From positions 1 to 64,000 of the forward strand of contig CAISXF010000097.1 of assembly GCA_903889445.1 (NCBI GenBank): a stretch of 64,000 bases of DNA, given 5' to 3'. This DNA comes from an uncultured Pseudomonadota bacterium. GTDB lineage: Bacteria; Pseudomonadota; Gammaproteobacteria; Methylococcales; Methylomonadaceae. This document shows, piece by piece, positions 56,413 to 64,000 of the stretch. Position 1 is the first letter of the stretch. Each line of letters opens with the position of its first letter. Under the pieces are notes generated by a model, which saw only the letters and a program-made list of their open reading frames with translations, was not told the origin of the DNA and did not search any database. A program made the translations under genes and the position numbers.

Positions 56413-57033
56413 CTATAACTTAAAACCTTTTGCCAAAATATAAACTTCGTTACTGCGTGGACGGGAAGCCTTCGGTTTACGAATAATTACCGTCGTAAAG
56501 GCTTGCTGCACGTCTTTGTGAAAGGCTTCAAAACCTTCCCCTTGAAATATCTTTACTAAAAAAGTGCCGTTTTTTGTTAAGACGGTTTTTGCCATATCCA
56601 ACGCTAATTCGCTCAAATAAATGACTCGCGCTTGATCGGTACTTTTGTTGCCGCTCATATTGGGCGCGATGTCGGACATGACTAAATGAATCGGCGCATG
56701 ATTTAAAACGGCATAAAGTTCATTCAACACACTTTCCTCGCGAAAATCGCCAATAATCATATCCACGCCGTCAATCGGTTCAAATGGCAAAATATCCAAC
56801 GCTACTAATCGCCCTTCTTTGCCCAATAATTCTCGCGCAAATTGTGACCAACCGCCAGGTGCTGCGCCTAAATCGACGATATTCATGCCAGTTTTTATCA
56901 ATTTATCTTTTTCATTCATTTCTTTGAGCTTGAAAACCGCGCGAGAACGATAACCTTGCGCCTTCGCCATTTTGACGTATTCGTCGTCGAAATGTTCCTG
57001 CATCCATTGTGTACTGCTTTTAGTTCGTGCCAT
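56413..57033 (-). CDS. rlmE: 23S rRNA 2'-O-ribose U2552 methyltransferase
   Basis: RlmE (FtsJ/RrmJ) methylates U2552 in the ribosomal A loop. Motifs: FKLKEMNEKDKLIKTGMNIV (catalytic Lys), VDLGAAPGGWSQFARELLG (SAM motif, about residues 54-72), ALDILPFEPIDGVDMIIGD, MSDIAPNMSGNKSTDQ (catalytic Asp) and FLVKIFQGEGF (catalytic Lys). The length of 206 residues is normal. It is divergent from yhbY, as in many gammaproteobacteria. Confidence 0.96.
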   Translation of the reverse strand: MARTKSSTQWMQEHFDDEYVKMAKAQGYRSRAVFKLKEMNEKDKLIKTGMNIVDLGAAPGGWSQFARELLGKEGRLVALDILPFEPIDGVDMIIGDFREESVLNELYAVLNHAPIHLVMSDIAPNMSGNKSTDQARVIYLSELALDMAKTVLTKNGTFLVKIFQGEGFEAFHKDVQQAFTTVIIRKPKASRPRSNEVYILAKGFKL

Positions 57034-57094
57034 TGCGTGCCATTTTTAGTGTAAAATCGAATTTTATTAAAACTTTTGATTGTAGGAACAACGT

Positions 57095-57361
57095 GTGGAT
57101 GCTGTAAAAAAGAAAAAATTTAAAGCCGACTCGCACGCTTTAAAACCTGTCGTAATGGTGGGTCAAGCGGGTTTAACGGCAGCGGTACTAGCGGAAATTG
57201 AATCGGCATTGGATATTCATGAATTGATTAAAGTGAAAATTCGGGCTGAACGCGATGCGCGTAAAACGATTTGTGACGAAATTTGCACCTCGACAAAAGC
57301 CGAATTGGTTCAATCGATTGGACAAGTTATTGTCATTTACCGTTTGAATCCGAAAAAGTAA
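57095..57361 (+). CDS. yhbY: Ribosome assembly RNA-binding protein YhbY
   Basis: An 88-residue CRS1/YhbY (CRM) domain protein that binds the 50S precursor. The GxxG-like loop is VMVGQAGLTAAVLAEIESAL, followed by HELIKVKIRAERDARK and VIVIYRLNPKK. The start codon is GTG at 57095, with AGGAAC 6 nt upstream; no ATG is available at a suitable place. It ends before a bidirectional terminator shared with greA. Confidence 0.93.
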   Translation: MDAVKKKKFKADSHALKPVVMVGQAGLTAAVLAEIESALDIHELIKVKIRAERDARKTICDEICTSTKAELVQSIGQVIVIYRLNPKK

Positions 57362-57369
57362 AAACGATG

Positions 57370-57411
57370 AAAAGGTCAAAAGCGATTTTCTATTTTTGAC
57401 CTTTTGTTTTT
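57370..57411. terminator. Bidirectional intrinsic terminator between yhbY and greA
   Basis: A perfect 12-bp stem, AAAAGGTCAAAA / TTTTGACCTTTT (57370-57381 and 57394-57405), is followed by GTTTTTC on the plus strand and preceded by A-rich sequence. It can serve both converging genes. Confidence 0.82.
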
Positions 57412-57887
57412 CAAATATATTGAATTGAAATAATTTCGTAATCAATATCACCCGCTGGTGCTTTAACCACCACGACATCTTCGGCTTCTTTGCCAATCAA
57501 CGCTCGCGCAAACGGTGAACCAATTGAAATTCGACCGTCTTTAATACTGGCTTCGTCTTCACCAACAATTTGATAAATGACCCGTTTTTCTGATTTTAAA
57601 TCTTCCAATTCAACCGTCGAACCAAAAATCACTTTGCCGTTCGCGTCCACTTTCGTGACATCGATAATTTGTGCGTTGGCTAATTTCCCTTCGATTTCGC
57701 TAATTCTTCCTTCGGCAAAACTTTGTTGTTCTTTCGCGGCGTGATATTCGGCATTTTCTTTTAAATCACCGTGTGCGCGTGCTTCAGAAATTGCGTTGAT
57801 AATGCGCGGACGAACAACCGATTTTAATTCGTTTAATTCAGCGTTTAGTTTTTCTGCACCTTTTACGGTGAGGGGGACTTTGCTCAT
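57411..57887 (-). CDS. greA: Transcription elongation factor GreA
   Basis: GreA rescues backtracked RNA polymerase by stimulating transcript cleavage. The N-terminal coiled coil contains [20 protein letters not shown], then [20 protein letters not shown] with the tip acids Asp/Glu, and the C-terminal FKBP-like domain [20 protein letters not shown]. The length of 158 residues is exact. In enterobacteria greA lies near carAB and rlmE, as here. Confidence 0.97.
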   Translation of the reverse strand: MSKVPLTVKGAEKLNAELNELKSVVRPRIINAISEARAHGDLKENAEYHAAKEQQSFAEGRISEIEGKLANAQIIDVTKVDANGKVIFGSTVELEDLKSEKRVIYQIVGEDEASIKDGRISIGSPFARALIGKEAEDVVVVKAPAGDIDYEIISIQYI

Positions 57888-57919
57888 TTTTCTGTTCCAA
57901 AACTATGTTACGTTTCAAT

Positions 57920-58363
57920 TCAATAAAGCTGGTATTCAATACCAGCCACTTTAAGTCGCTCAAATTCGCAACCATTTTCAAATGTCCAGCCATTAGGCAT
58001 TTTTTGCCTTAAATTGAGATTGATTTTTTTATCCAAGCGATTTTGTTCATCTTTTGAAATCAATACAATTTTTAAAAATTTACGAATGAAATCAGCAACT
58101 GTAGATATAGATTCTCCGTTATCAAACATCAGATGACATTGTGTACAAATCATCACACGAGGCACAACGTGTTCTTTGTATGTGCCTCCGCTTATTGATT
58201 GACCTACTGTAACGAATTTATCATGGACAATTGGCTCCATAAATAAACGAGTATCAGAATGTCCAGTTTCTTCCCACATGTGATGGACATTCCACGCGAT
58301 TCTATAAAATGTTCGTTGTAACATTTCTTCGTTTGAGTATTTTTCGGATACTGTACTAACCAT
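57920..58363 (-). CDS. Hypothetical protein between carB and greA
   Basis: A 147-residue soluble protein of unknown function. It contains EHVVPRVMICTQCHLMFDNG (about residues 64-83), where His, two Cys and a nearby acidic run recall a degenerate HNH-type or zinc-binding unit. A helical part follows (VADFIRKFLKIVLISKDEQN) and a C-terminus NLRQKMPNGWTFENGCEFER. The last part resembles a sequence family seen in scattered, often phage-linked proteins. It lies 33 nt after the greA start region in a normally gene-free gap of the car locus. The absence of a second HNH His makes nuclease activity doubtful. Confidence 0.6.
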   Translation of the reverse strand: MVSTVSEKYSNEEMLQRTFYRIAWNVHHMWEETGHSDTRLFMEPIVHDKFVTVGQSISGGTYKEHVVPRVMICTQCHLMFDNGESISTVADFIRKFLKIVLISKDEQNRLDKKINLNLRQKMPNGWTFENGCEFERLKVAGIEYQLY

Positions 58364-58393
58364 AAATTTCTATAAAGCCTAACTTGTTGATAC

Positions 58394-61300
58394 TTATTTC
58401 AGGCTTTTATGCAAATCTTGCAAGCAATTCACATCGCCTGCATCAAGCTCGCCTAGCGCAAAACACGCAGCTCTCGCACCTGCCATCGTCGTGTAATACG
58501 TCACACGATGTTGCAAGGCTTCGCGGCGCATGGTGAACGAATCTGAAATTGCTTTTTTGCCTTCAGTCGTGTTAATGATGAGCTGAATCTGCTCATTTTT
58601 AATCATATCCACCGTATTTGGGCGACCTTCGTTCACTTTATAAACGACTTCGCAAGGGAATCCATTTTCTTTTAAGAAACGCGCGGTGCCGCCTGTTGCG
58701 ACGATTTCATATTGCTTTTCAACCAACATTCGTGCAATTTCAGGCAATTTCGTTTTATCTTTATCACGAATACTAATTAACACTTTGCCGCTGTGGCTTA
58801 AATCAACACCTGCCGCACGTTGTGATTTTGCAAAGGCTTCACCGAACGTTTTACCCACGCCCATCACTTCACCCGTTGATTTCATTTCGGGGCCGAGCAA
58901 TGGATCAACGCCTGGAAATTTCACAAAGGGAAAAACCGCTTCTTTGACCGAAAAATAATTCGGAATGCGTTCTTCGGTAATGCCTTGTTGTTCAAGTGTT
59001 TGTCCAACCATTACGCGAGCCGCAATTTTTGCGAGCGGATAACCTGTTGCTTTTGATACAAATGGCGCAGTTCGTGAAGCACGCGGATTGACTTCTAAAA
59101 CGTAAATATCTTCGCCTTGAATTGCAAATTGCGTATTCATCAAACCGCGAACGCCTAGGGCTTCCGCCATTTTGGCGACTTGTTCGCGCAATTTATCTTG
59201 CAACGCAGGAGCTAAATCATACGGTGGTAACGAACATGCTGAATCGCCCGAATGTACGCCTGCTTGTTCAATGTGTTCCATCAAACCACCAATCAAAACG
59301 CGCTCGCCGTCATAAATCGCATCAACATCCATTTCCACTGCGTCATCTAAAAATCGGTCGAGTAAAACAGGCGAATCGTTTGAAACGCTGACTGCTTCTT
59401 TCATGTAACGTTGCAAACCTTCTTCATTAAAGACAATTTCCATTGCCCGACCGCCCAAAACATAAGACGGACGCACGACCAACGGATAACCCAATTCTTT
59501 CGCGGCGTTAATGGCTTGCTCGGTTGAACGTGCCGTGGCATTCGGTGGCTGTTTCAAACCAATTCGTTCCAACAATTTTTGAAAACGTTCGCGGTCTTCC
59601 GCTAAATCAATCGAATCAGGCGACGTGCCAATAATCGGAACGCCTGCCGCTTCTAACGCACGCGCTAATTTCAACGGTGTTTGTCCGCCATATTGAACAA
59701 TCACGCCTTTCGGTTTTTCAATATGAACGATTTCCAACACATCTTCGAGCGTCAACGATTCAAAATATAAACGGTCGGACGTATCAAAATCAGTCGAAAC
59801 GGTTTCAGGATTACAGTTCACCATAATGGTTTCGTAACCGTCTTCGCGCAATGCTAGTGCCGCATGAACGCAGCAATAATCGAACTCAATGCCTTGTCCA
59901 ATTCGATTTGGACCGCCGCCTAAAATAATAATTTTTTCTTTGTCCGAAACCCGCGCTTCGCATTCTTCTTCATACGTTGAATACAAATAAGCGGTGTCCG
60001 ACGAAAATTCTGCCGCACACGAATCAATGCGCTTATAAACGGGACGAATGTTTTGTTTATGACGAATGTTGCGGACTTCGGTTTCGGACGCATCGAGCAA
60101 TTTTGCCAAACGTAAATCTGAAAAACCTTTGCGTTTCAGTTTGTATAATTCGCCTGCTTTCAACGTCGAAAGCGTTTTAGTTGAAAGCGATTTTTCAGTC
60201 AAAATCAAATCTTCAATTTGCGCTAAAAACCACGGATCAATTTTGCTAGAATCATGCACTTCGGCAATCGTCATGCCGCTACGGAACGCATCCGCCACAT
60301 ACAACAATCTATCAGGGCCTGGATGACGCATTTCACGGCGCATTTTGTCGCCCGCGTCGTCAGCCGTTAAATCGGTAATTTCGTCTAATCCGCTGATGCC
60401 AATTTCTAAACCGCGTAACGCTTTTTGCAACGATTCTTGGAACGTGCGCCCAATCGCCATCACTTCGCCGACGGATTTCATTTGCGTCGTTAAACGGTCG
60501 TCAGCTTGTGGGAATTTTTCAAACGTGAATCGCGGTACTTTTACGACAACGTAATCAATCGACGGTTCAAACGAAGCAGGCGTTTTTCCACCTGTAATTT
60601 CATTTTGTAATTCGTCGAGCGTGTAACCAACCGCTAATTTTGCCGCCACTTTCGCAATCGGGAAACCTGTGGCTTTTGATGCCAACGCTGAAGAACGTGA
60701 AACACGCGGATTCATTTCGATAATAATCATGCGCCCATCAACAGGATTGATCGCGACTTGAACATTTGAACCGCCTGTATCTACGCCAATTTCGCGTAAC
60801 ACCGCAAGCGATACATTTCGTAAAATCTGATATTCCTTGTCGGTCAACGTTTGCGCGGGTGCCACAGTGATTGAATCGCCCGTGTGAACGCCCATCGGAT
60901 CAAAATTTTCAATCGAACAAACGATGATGCAATTGTCTTTCGTGTCACGCACAACTTCCATTTCGTACTCTTTCCAACCGAGTACCGATTCTTCAATCAA
61001 TAATTCGTTGGTCGGCGATAAATACAAACCGCGTTCGCAAATTTCGATGAATTCTTCTTTGTTGTACGCGATGCCGCCGCCGCTTCCGCCCATTGTGAAA
61101 GACGGACGAATCACCGTTGGATAACCGACTTCTTTTTGAGCGGCTAAGGCTTCTTCCATCGTGTGAGCGGTTTTGGATTTGGCGACTTCCAAACCAATTT
61201 TCTTCATCGCATCATTGAAAAGTTGGCGATCTTCGGCTTTGTTAATCGCTTCTTTTGACGCGCCAATCATTTCGACGTTGTATTTTGCCAGCACGCCGTG

Positions 61301-61612
61301 TTTATCCAAATCTAATGCGCAATTCAACGCCGTTTGTCCGCCCATCGTCGGTAAAATCGCGTCGGGACGTTCTTTGGCAATGATTTTTTCAACAGTTTGC
61401 CAGTCGATAGGTTCGATATAAACCGCGTCCGCCATTTCGGGGTCAGTCATAATCGTGGCGGGATTAGAATTGACTAAAATGACGCGATAACCTTCTTCGC
61501 GTAAGGCTTTGCAGGCTTGCGTGCCTGAGTAGTCGAATTCACACGCTTGACCAATAACGATTGGTCCTGCGCCTAATAATAAAATGGATTTTATGTCGGT
61601 TCTTTTTGGCAT
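58394..61612 (-). CDS. carB: Carbamoyl-phosphate synthase large subunit
   Basis: CarB makes carbamoyl phosphate from bicarbonate, ammonia (from CarA) and two ATP, feeding arginine and pyrimidine synthesis. Both ATP-grasp halves are present: the first starts [20 protein letters not shown], the second [20 protein letters not shown]. Metal-site sequences are [20 protein letters not shown] and [20 protein letters not shown]. The C-terminal allosteric MGS-like domain starts near residue 940 ([20 protein letters not shown]). The length of 1072 residues equals that of E. coli. It is separated from carA by a toxin-antitoxin pair. Confidence 0.98.
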   Translation of the reverse strand: MPKRTDIKSILLLGAGPIVIGQACEFDYSGTQACKALREEGYRVILVNSNPATIMTDPEMADAVYIEPIDWQTVEKIIAKERPDAILPTMGGQTALNCALDLDKHGVLAKYNVEMIGASKEAINKAEDRQLFNDAMKKIGLEVAKSKTAHTMEEALAAQKEVGYPTVIRPSFTMGGSGGGIAYNKEEFIEICERGLYLSPTNELLIEESVLGWKEYEMEVVRDTKDNCIIVCSIENFDPMGVHTGDSITVAPAQTLTDKEYQILRNVSLAVLREIGVDTGGSNVQVAINPVDGRMIIIEMNPRVSRSSALASKATGFPIAKVAAKLAVGYTLDELQNEITGGKTPASFEPSIDYVVVKVPRFTFEKFPQADDRLTTQMKSVGEVMAIGRTFQESLQKALRGLEIGISGLDEITDLTADDAGDKMRREMRHPGPDRLLYVADAFRSGMTIAEVHDSSKIDPWFLAQIEDLILTEKSLSTKTLSTLKAGELYKLKRKGFSDLRLAKLLDASETEVRNIRHKQNIRPVYKRIDSCAAEFSSDTAYLYSTYEEECEARVSDKEKIIILGGGPNRIGQGIEFDYCCVHAALALREDGYETIMVNCNPETVSTDFDTSDRLYFESLTLEDVLEIVHIEKPKGVIVQYGGQTPLKLARALEAAGVPIIGTSPDSIDLAEDRERFQKLLERIGLKQPPNATARSTEQAINAAKELGYPLVVRPSYVLGGRAMEIVFNEEGLQRYMKEAVSVSNDSPVLLDRFLDDAVEMDVDAIYDGERVLIGGLMEHIEQAGVHSGDSACSLPPYDLAPALQDKLREQVAKMAEALGVRGLMNTQFAIQGEDIYVLEVNPRASRTAPFVSKATGYPLAKIAARVMVGQTLEQQGITEERIPNYFSVKEAVFPFVKFPGVDPLLGPEMKSTGEVMGVGKTFGEAFAKSQRAAGVDLSHSGKVLISIRDKDKTKLPEIARMLVEKQYEIVATGGTARFLKENGFPCEVVYKVNEGRPNTVDMIKNEQIQLIINTTEGKKAISDSFTMRREALQHRVTYYTTMAGARAACFALGELDAGDVNCLQDLHKSLK

Positions 61613-61650
61613 AGTTTTATCTTAAAAGGTTGGAGTTTTTGCGGGATTGA

Positions 61651-62001
61651 TTAACTGAAGGATTCACCAACAATCAACGCCAAGGTTTGCTTCAATCGCT
61701 GTTTATCGGTTTCGCTTAAAAAGCCCAAAACTTTTTTAATTAACGATTTTTCAACAGTAAAAATAACCGGTTTAATGACGGATTCTTTAAGCAATCCGCT
61801 TTGTTGCCAGTGCTGAATAGATATTGCGGCAAATTCATTTTGTAATCGTGTTTGACTGGTTATCGCCATTAAAATGAGGTCGCTTTTAGTACGATTATAA
61901 ACTTTTGAACTAATCACTACCGCCGGACGTTGTTTGAAACCTTGCTGATTTGTAAAAGGAAACGACACCAAAACAACATCGCCAAAATCAAAATTGGTCA
62001 T
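61651..62001 (-). CDS. PemK/MazF-like endoribonuclease toxin
   Basis: A 116-residue SH3-like toxin. Signatures are FDFGDVVLVSFPFTNQQGFK, RPAVVISSKVYN and ILMAITSQ, typical of the PemK/MazF/Kid family of mRNA-cleaving enzymes, followed by VIKPVIFTVEKSLIKKVLGF. The frame is open to 62034, but the ATG at 62001 gives the standard N-terminus. It overlaps the antitoxin by 14 bp. Together they lie between carA and carB, in the same direction. Confidence 0.88.
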   Translation of the reverse strand: MTNFDFGDVVLVSFPFTNQQGFKQRPAVVISSKVYNRTKSDLILMAITSQTRLQNEFAAISIQHWQQSGLLKESVIKPVIFTVEKSLIKKVLGFLSETDKQRLKQTLALIVGESFS

Positions 62002-62212
62002 ATTCAGCATCATCAGCATTATTCCAAATGTCATTCAATACGGATTCTGAAGCCTTTTGAAAATCAGAATAATCATTTTGAACAATGATTTTTTTTGTAT
62101 CCGTATCGCGCTCTTTTTTGAATACTGAAAAAGCAATTCCCATGCGCTGTAACAACGCAAACACAAGCGTTTCATCAGCAGAGTTTTCAAGTTCTAAAGT
62201 GATTTCAGTCAT
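61988..62212 (-). CDS. Antitoxin of the PemK/MazF-like toxin
   Basis: A 74-residue acidic protein (MTEITLELENSADETLVFAL, then QRMGIAFSVFKKERD) placed directly upstream of, and overlapping, the toxin. The C-terminal half (NDYSDFQKASESVLNDIWNN, with a DDAEYDQF end) looks unstructured and acidic, as expected for toxin neutralisation. No clear ribbon-helix-helix motif was seen. It begins 5 nt after the carA stop, so it could be expressed from the carA promoter. Confidence 0.78.
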   Translation of the reverse strand: MTEITLELENSADETLVFALLQRMGIAFSVFKKERDTDTKKIIVQNDYSDFQKASESVLNDIWNNADDAEYDQF

Positions 62213-62217
62213 GACGA

Positions 62218-63339
62218 TTAACGCGCATTCATCAACGCAATAAACTCATCAAATAACGCTTCGACATCATTCGGGCCAGGACTTGCTTCGGGATGACCTT
62301 GAAAACTAAACGCGGGACAATCTGTCCGTTTAATGCCTTGCAAACTGCCGTCGAATAATGAGCGATAAGTGGCAATAACATTCGTGGGCAAACTCGCTTC
62401 ATTTACCGCGAAACCGTGATTTTGACTGCTAATCATCACACGACTTGTGGCAATTTCTTGAACAGGATGATTCGCGCCGTGATGCCCGAATTTCATTTTT
62501 TCGGTTTTCGCGCCACTCGCCAACGCTAGTAATTGATGCCCCAAACAAATGCCAAAAACAGGGATTTTCGTTTCCAAAATCGTTTTAATCGCCGCGATTG
62601 CGTAATCACAGGGTTCTGGATCGCCAGGGCCATTTGATAAAAATACGCCGTCAGGTTTTAACGCTAAAACTTCCGCAGCTGTTGTTTTTGCTGGAACAAC
62701 CGTGACGCGACAACCGCGATTTGCCAACAAACGTAAAATGTTTCGTTTCACACCGAAATCATAAGCCACAACGTGTTTCGTTAAATTTTCAGCTGGAACA
62801 TAACCTTTTTGCAAATCCCAAATGTTTTCCGTCCATTCGTAAGTTTCAGCGGTGGTGACTTCTTTCGCTAAATCCAAGCCTTTCAAACCCGCAAAATTTT
62901 GAATTGCGGTTTGTGCGTGTTCAATCGTCGCTTCGTTTCCAGCGATAATGCAACCACGTTGTGCGCCTTTATCACGCAAAATACGGGTTAATTTTCGCGT
63001 GTCAATGTCAGCAATCGCCACCACATTGTTGTCGATAAGATATTGTTGTAACGTTTTTTCACTGCGCCAATTACTGGTCAATAATGGTAAATCTCGAATC
63101 ACCAAACCACTCACGAAAACGCCGTGCGATTCTTGATCTTCGTCTGTTGTGCCGACGTTGCCGATATGTGGATACGTTAAAGTGACAATTTGTTGCGCGT
63201 AAGACGGATCGCTCAAAATTTCTTGATAGCCCGTCATTGCGGTATTAAAAACAACTTCGCCAACGCTACAACCCTCTACGCCTATGGATTCACCGTTAAA
63301 TACGGTACCGTCTTCTAATACTAATTGTGCGGAACTCAT
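62218..63339 (-). CDS. carA: Carbamoyl-phosphate synthase small subunit
   Basis: CarA hydrolyses glutamine and channels ammonia to CarB. The class I amidotransferase domain has [20 protein letters not shown] with the nucleophile Cys (about residue 267), and the catalytic His in [13 protein letters not shown]. The N-terminal domain contains [20 protein letters not shown]. The length of 373 residues is normal. AAGGAA precedes the ATG. Its leader (63366-63395) has a 7-bp hairpin, AACGGGA / TCCCGTT, of unproven role. Confidence 0.97.
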   Translation of the reverse strand: MSSAQLVLEDGTVFNGESIGVEGCSVGEVVFNTAMTGYQEILSDPSYAQQIVTLTYPHIGNVGTTDEDQESHGVFVSGLVIRDLPLLTSNWRSEKTLQQYLIDNNVVAIADIDTRKLTRILRDKGAQRGCIIAGNEATIEHAQTAIQNFAGLKGLDLAKEVTTAETYEWTENIWDLQKGYVPAENLTKHVVAYDFGVKRNILRLLANRGCRVTVVPAKTTAAEVLALKPDGVFLSNGPGDPEPCDYAIAAIKTILETKIPVFGICLGHQLLALASGAKTEKMKFGHHGANHPVQEIATSRVMISSQNHGFAVNEASLPTNVIATYRSLFDGSLQGIKRTDCPAFSFQGHPEASPGPNDVEALFDEFIALMNAR

Positions 63340-63603
63340 CGAAATTATTTCCTTCTAATGTGCAAAACGGGATTCGTCTATAACGCCTCCCGTTGTTAAA
63401 AAATCTGTGGCAACTATACAAAATTATGCCGTTTTGGTCATTAACAATTTCAAAGTATTTTTAAATCTGCTAATAATTTCGCCTGAGTTTCTGTACCGGT
63501 GATTAAATGATTCCATTGCCGCCACTTCATACCGTAAGTTTCTTAACGTTTTTATCTAAATCACTTTCAACATTTTGGTCTTGTTCCATTCTAAATTTTT
63601 AGA
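63340..63603 (-). other. carA leader and a decayed coding remnant
   Basis: The first 60 nt hold the carA ribosome site and a hairpin. Beyond it, minus-strand frames between 63424 and about 63600 give protein-like segments in different frames: DKNVKKL, then LRNLRYEVAAMESFNH, then HLITGTETQAKLLADLKIL. This suggests one small gene broken by frameshifts. Its family was not recognised. No tRNA or riboswitch was seen. Confidence 0.4.
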
Positions 63604-63697
63604 TACGCGATGTTCGACTTTTTCATTGAATTGAAAGCATAACCCGATTTCCTACAAAGTTGTTTTTGCCAAAGATCAACGTAATTCAGGAAAAGAG
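63604..63697 (+). mobile_element. Insertion-sequence end upstream of broken transposase
   Basis: The sequence TACGCGATGTTCGACTTTTT continues through AAGTTGTTTTTGCCAAAG to CAGGAAAAGAG and is homologous, with substitutions and small gaps, to the reverse complement of 56317-56407. The hairpin seen in that copy is degraded here. It leads directly into the transposase fragment. Confidence 0.66.
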
Positions 63698-63941
63698 ACA
63701 TGCAGTCGAAGATTTCATCATTTACGTTTATTGCTGTGTAGACGAGGCTTTTTTACATGATGTAGTAAAAACGCCGCTCAGAAAACGAGGATTTGCCCCG
63801 AACATGCGAAAGATTCCTTTAGCAACCCAACCAGTGAATCGGCAAAAAATTAATTATCAACGTTACATGAATCGGCTCGTTTCAGCTGTAAGTGAATTCT
63901 TGAAACTGATTGGTGAGTACGACGCGCCGCATTATTTGTAA
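63698..63941 (+). pseudogene. Transposase fragment
   Basis: The frame reads AVEDFIIYVYCCVDEAFLHD, then TPLRKRGFAP, which is the N-terminus of a DDE transposase (IS4/IS982-like; expected to continue with SDSEVL-type sequence). Instead it jumps to MRKIPLATQPVNRQKINYQR and ends at HYL, so an internal deletion is likely. The only nearby ATG (63700) is one frame off, so the start is also broken. The 3' end may lie beyond the window. Confidence 0.6.
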
Positions 63942-64000
63942 ATTTCAGTGTTGACGTTTGACGCGAATATCAACGGAAGCAATTACAAATTGTTACATTA

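Noticed and set aside
56219-56443. A 74-codon plus-strand frame as a small gene
   Set aside because: It spans the relic IS end and runs into rlmE antisense; no protein-like pattern or ribosome site was seen.

Overview
The window reads as a chromosomal segment of an AT-leaning gammaproteobacterium. CmoA/CmoB, RlmJ, MlaC, a PilMNOPQ-AroK-AroB-DamX block, FtsY-FtsE-FtsX, HIT/RlmE/YhbY/GreA/CarAB and a caa3-type cytochrome c oxidase cluster all fit that class. The PAS-MCP receptor, the DUF1566 surface protein, the 21-residue coiled-coil repeats and the CCCCC-TTCAAA-GGGGG palindromes are reminiscent of filamentous sulfur oxidisers or methanotrophs (Thiotrichales/Methylococcales), but that placement is a guess. 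Genes are dense, often overlapping by 1-14 bp. No tRNA, rRNA or CRISPR array was found.

Layout: (1) 1-620, a decayed transposase and non-coding DNA. (2) 620-4356, a minus-strand run of a double-ATPase peptide ABC protein, an esterase, thiE and thiD. (3) 4491-9194, a PAS chemoreceptor, murU carrying a palindrome insertion, a small exported protein and rlmJ. (4) 9196-18665, minus strand: coxB-coxA-small ORF-ctaG-coxC, then SURF1, a SCO-like protein and a single reading frame joining a heme A synthase-like membrane domain to FtsY, followed by ftsE and ftsX. The respiratory and cell division/secretion operons are thus welded together by a gene fusion. (5) 18825-25148, hemB, mlaC, cmoAB and secA. 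(6) 25240-36029, the type IV pilus alignment complex and secretin, shikimate genes aroK and aroB, damX, hemE and glk.

(7) 36009-43945 is the accessory region. It holds a TnpB (IS200/IS605) 3' half fused in frame to the signal peptide of a pentapeptide-repeat protein, a VapC-type toxin-antitoxin pair, a DUF1566 protein, a copper ATPase with its chaperone, an oligopeptide permease, a degenerate histidine kinase with tandem coiled-coil repeats, and a MITE-like element. (8) 44069-55801 holds pssA, leuA and a type II secretion operon (gspG-H-I-J-K, L, M, C/N-like, D) interrupted by a TerD-vWA protein and followed by a FliL-like protein. gspE and gspF are not here. (9) 55790-63339, HIT protein, rlmE, yhbY, greA, an unrecognised protein, then carB and carA separated by a PemK/MazF-like toxin-antitoxin pair. 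(10) 63340-64000, a decayed coding remnant, an insertion-sequence end and a broken transposase.

The strongest oddities are the heme-synthase/FtsY fusion, the TnpB-pentapeptide chimera whose stop codon overlaps that of glk inside the element's terminal hairpin, the TerD-vWA gene inside the secretion operon, and the toxin-antitoxin pair between carA and carB. All calls come from reading the sequence and its translations; no database search was run.
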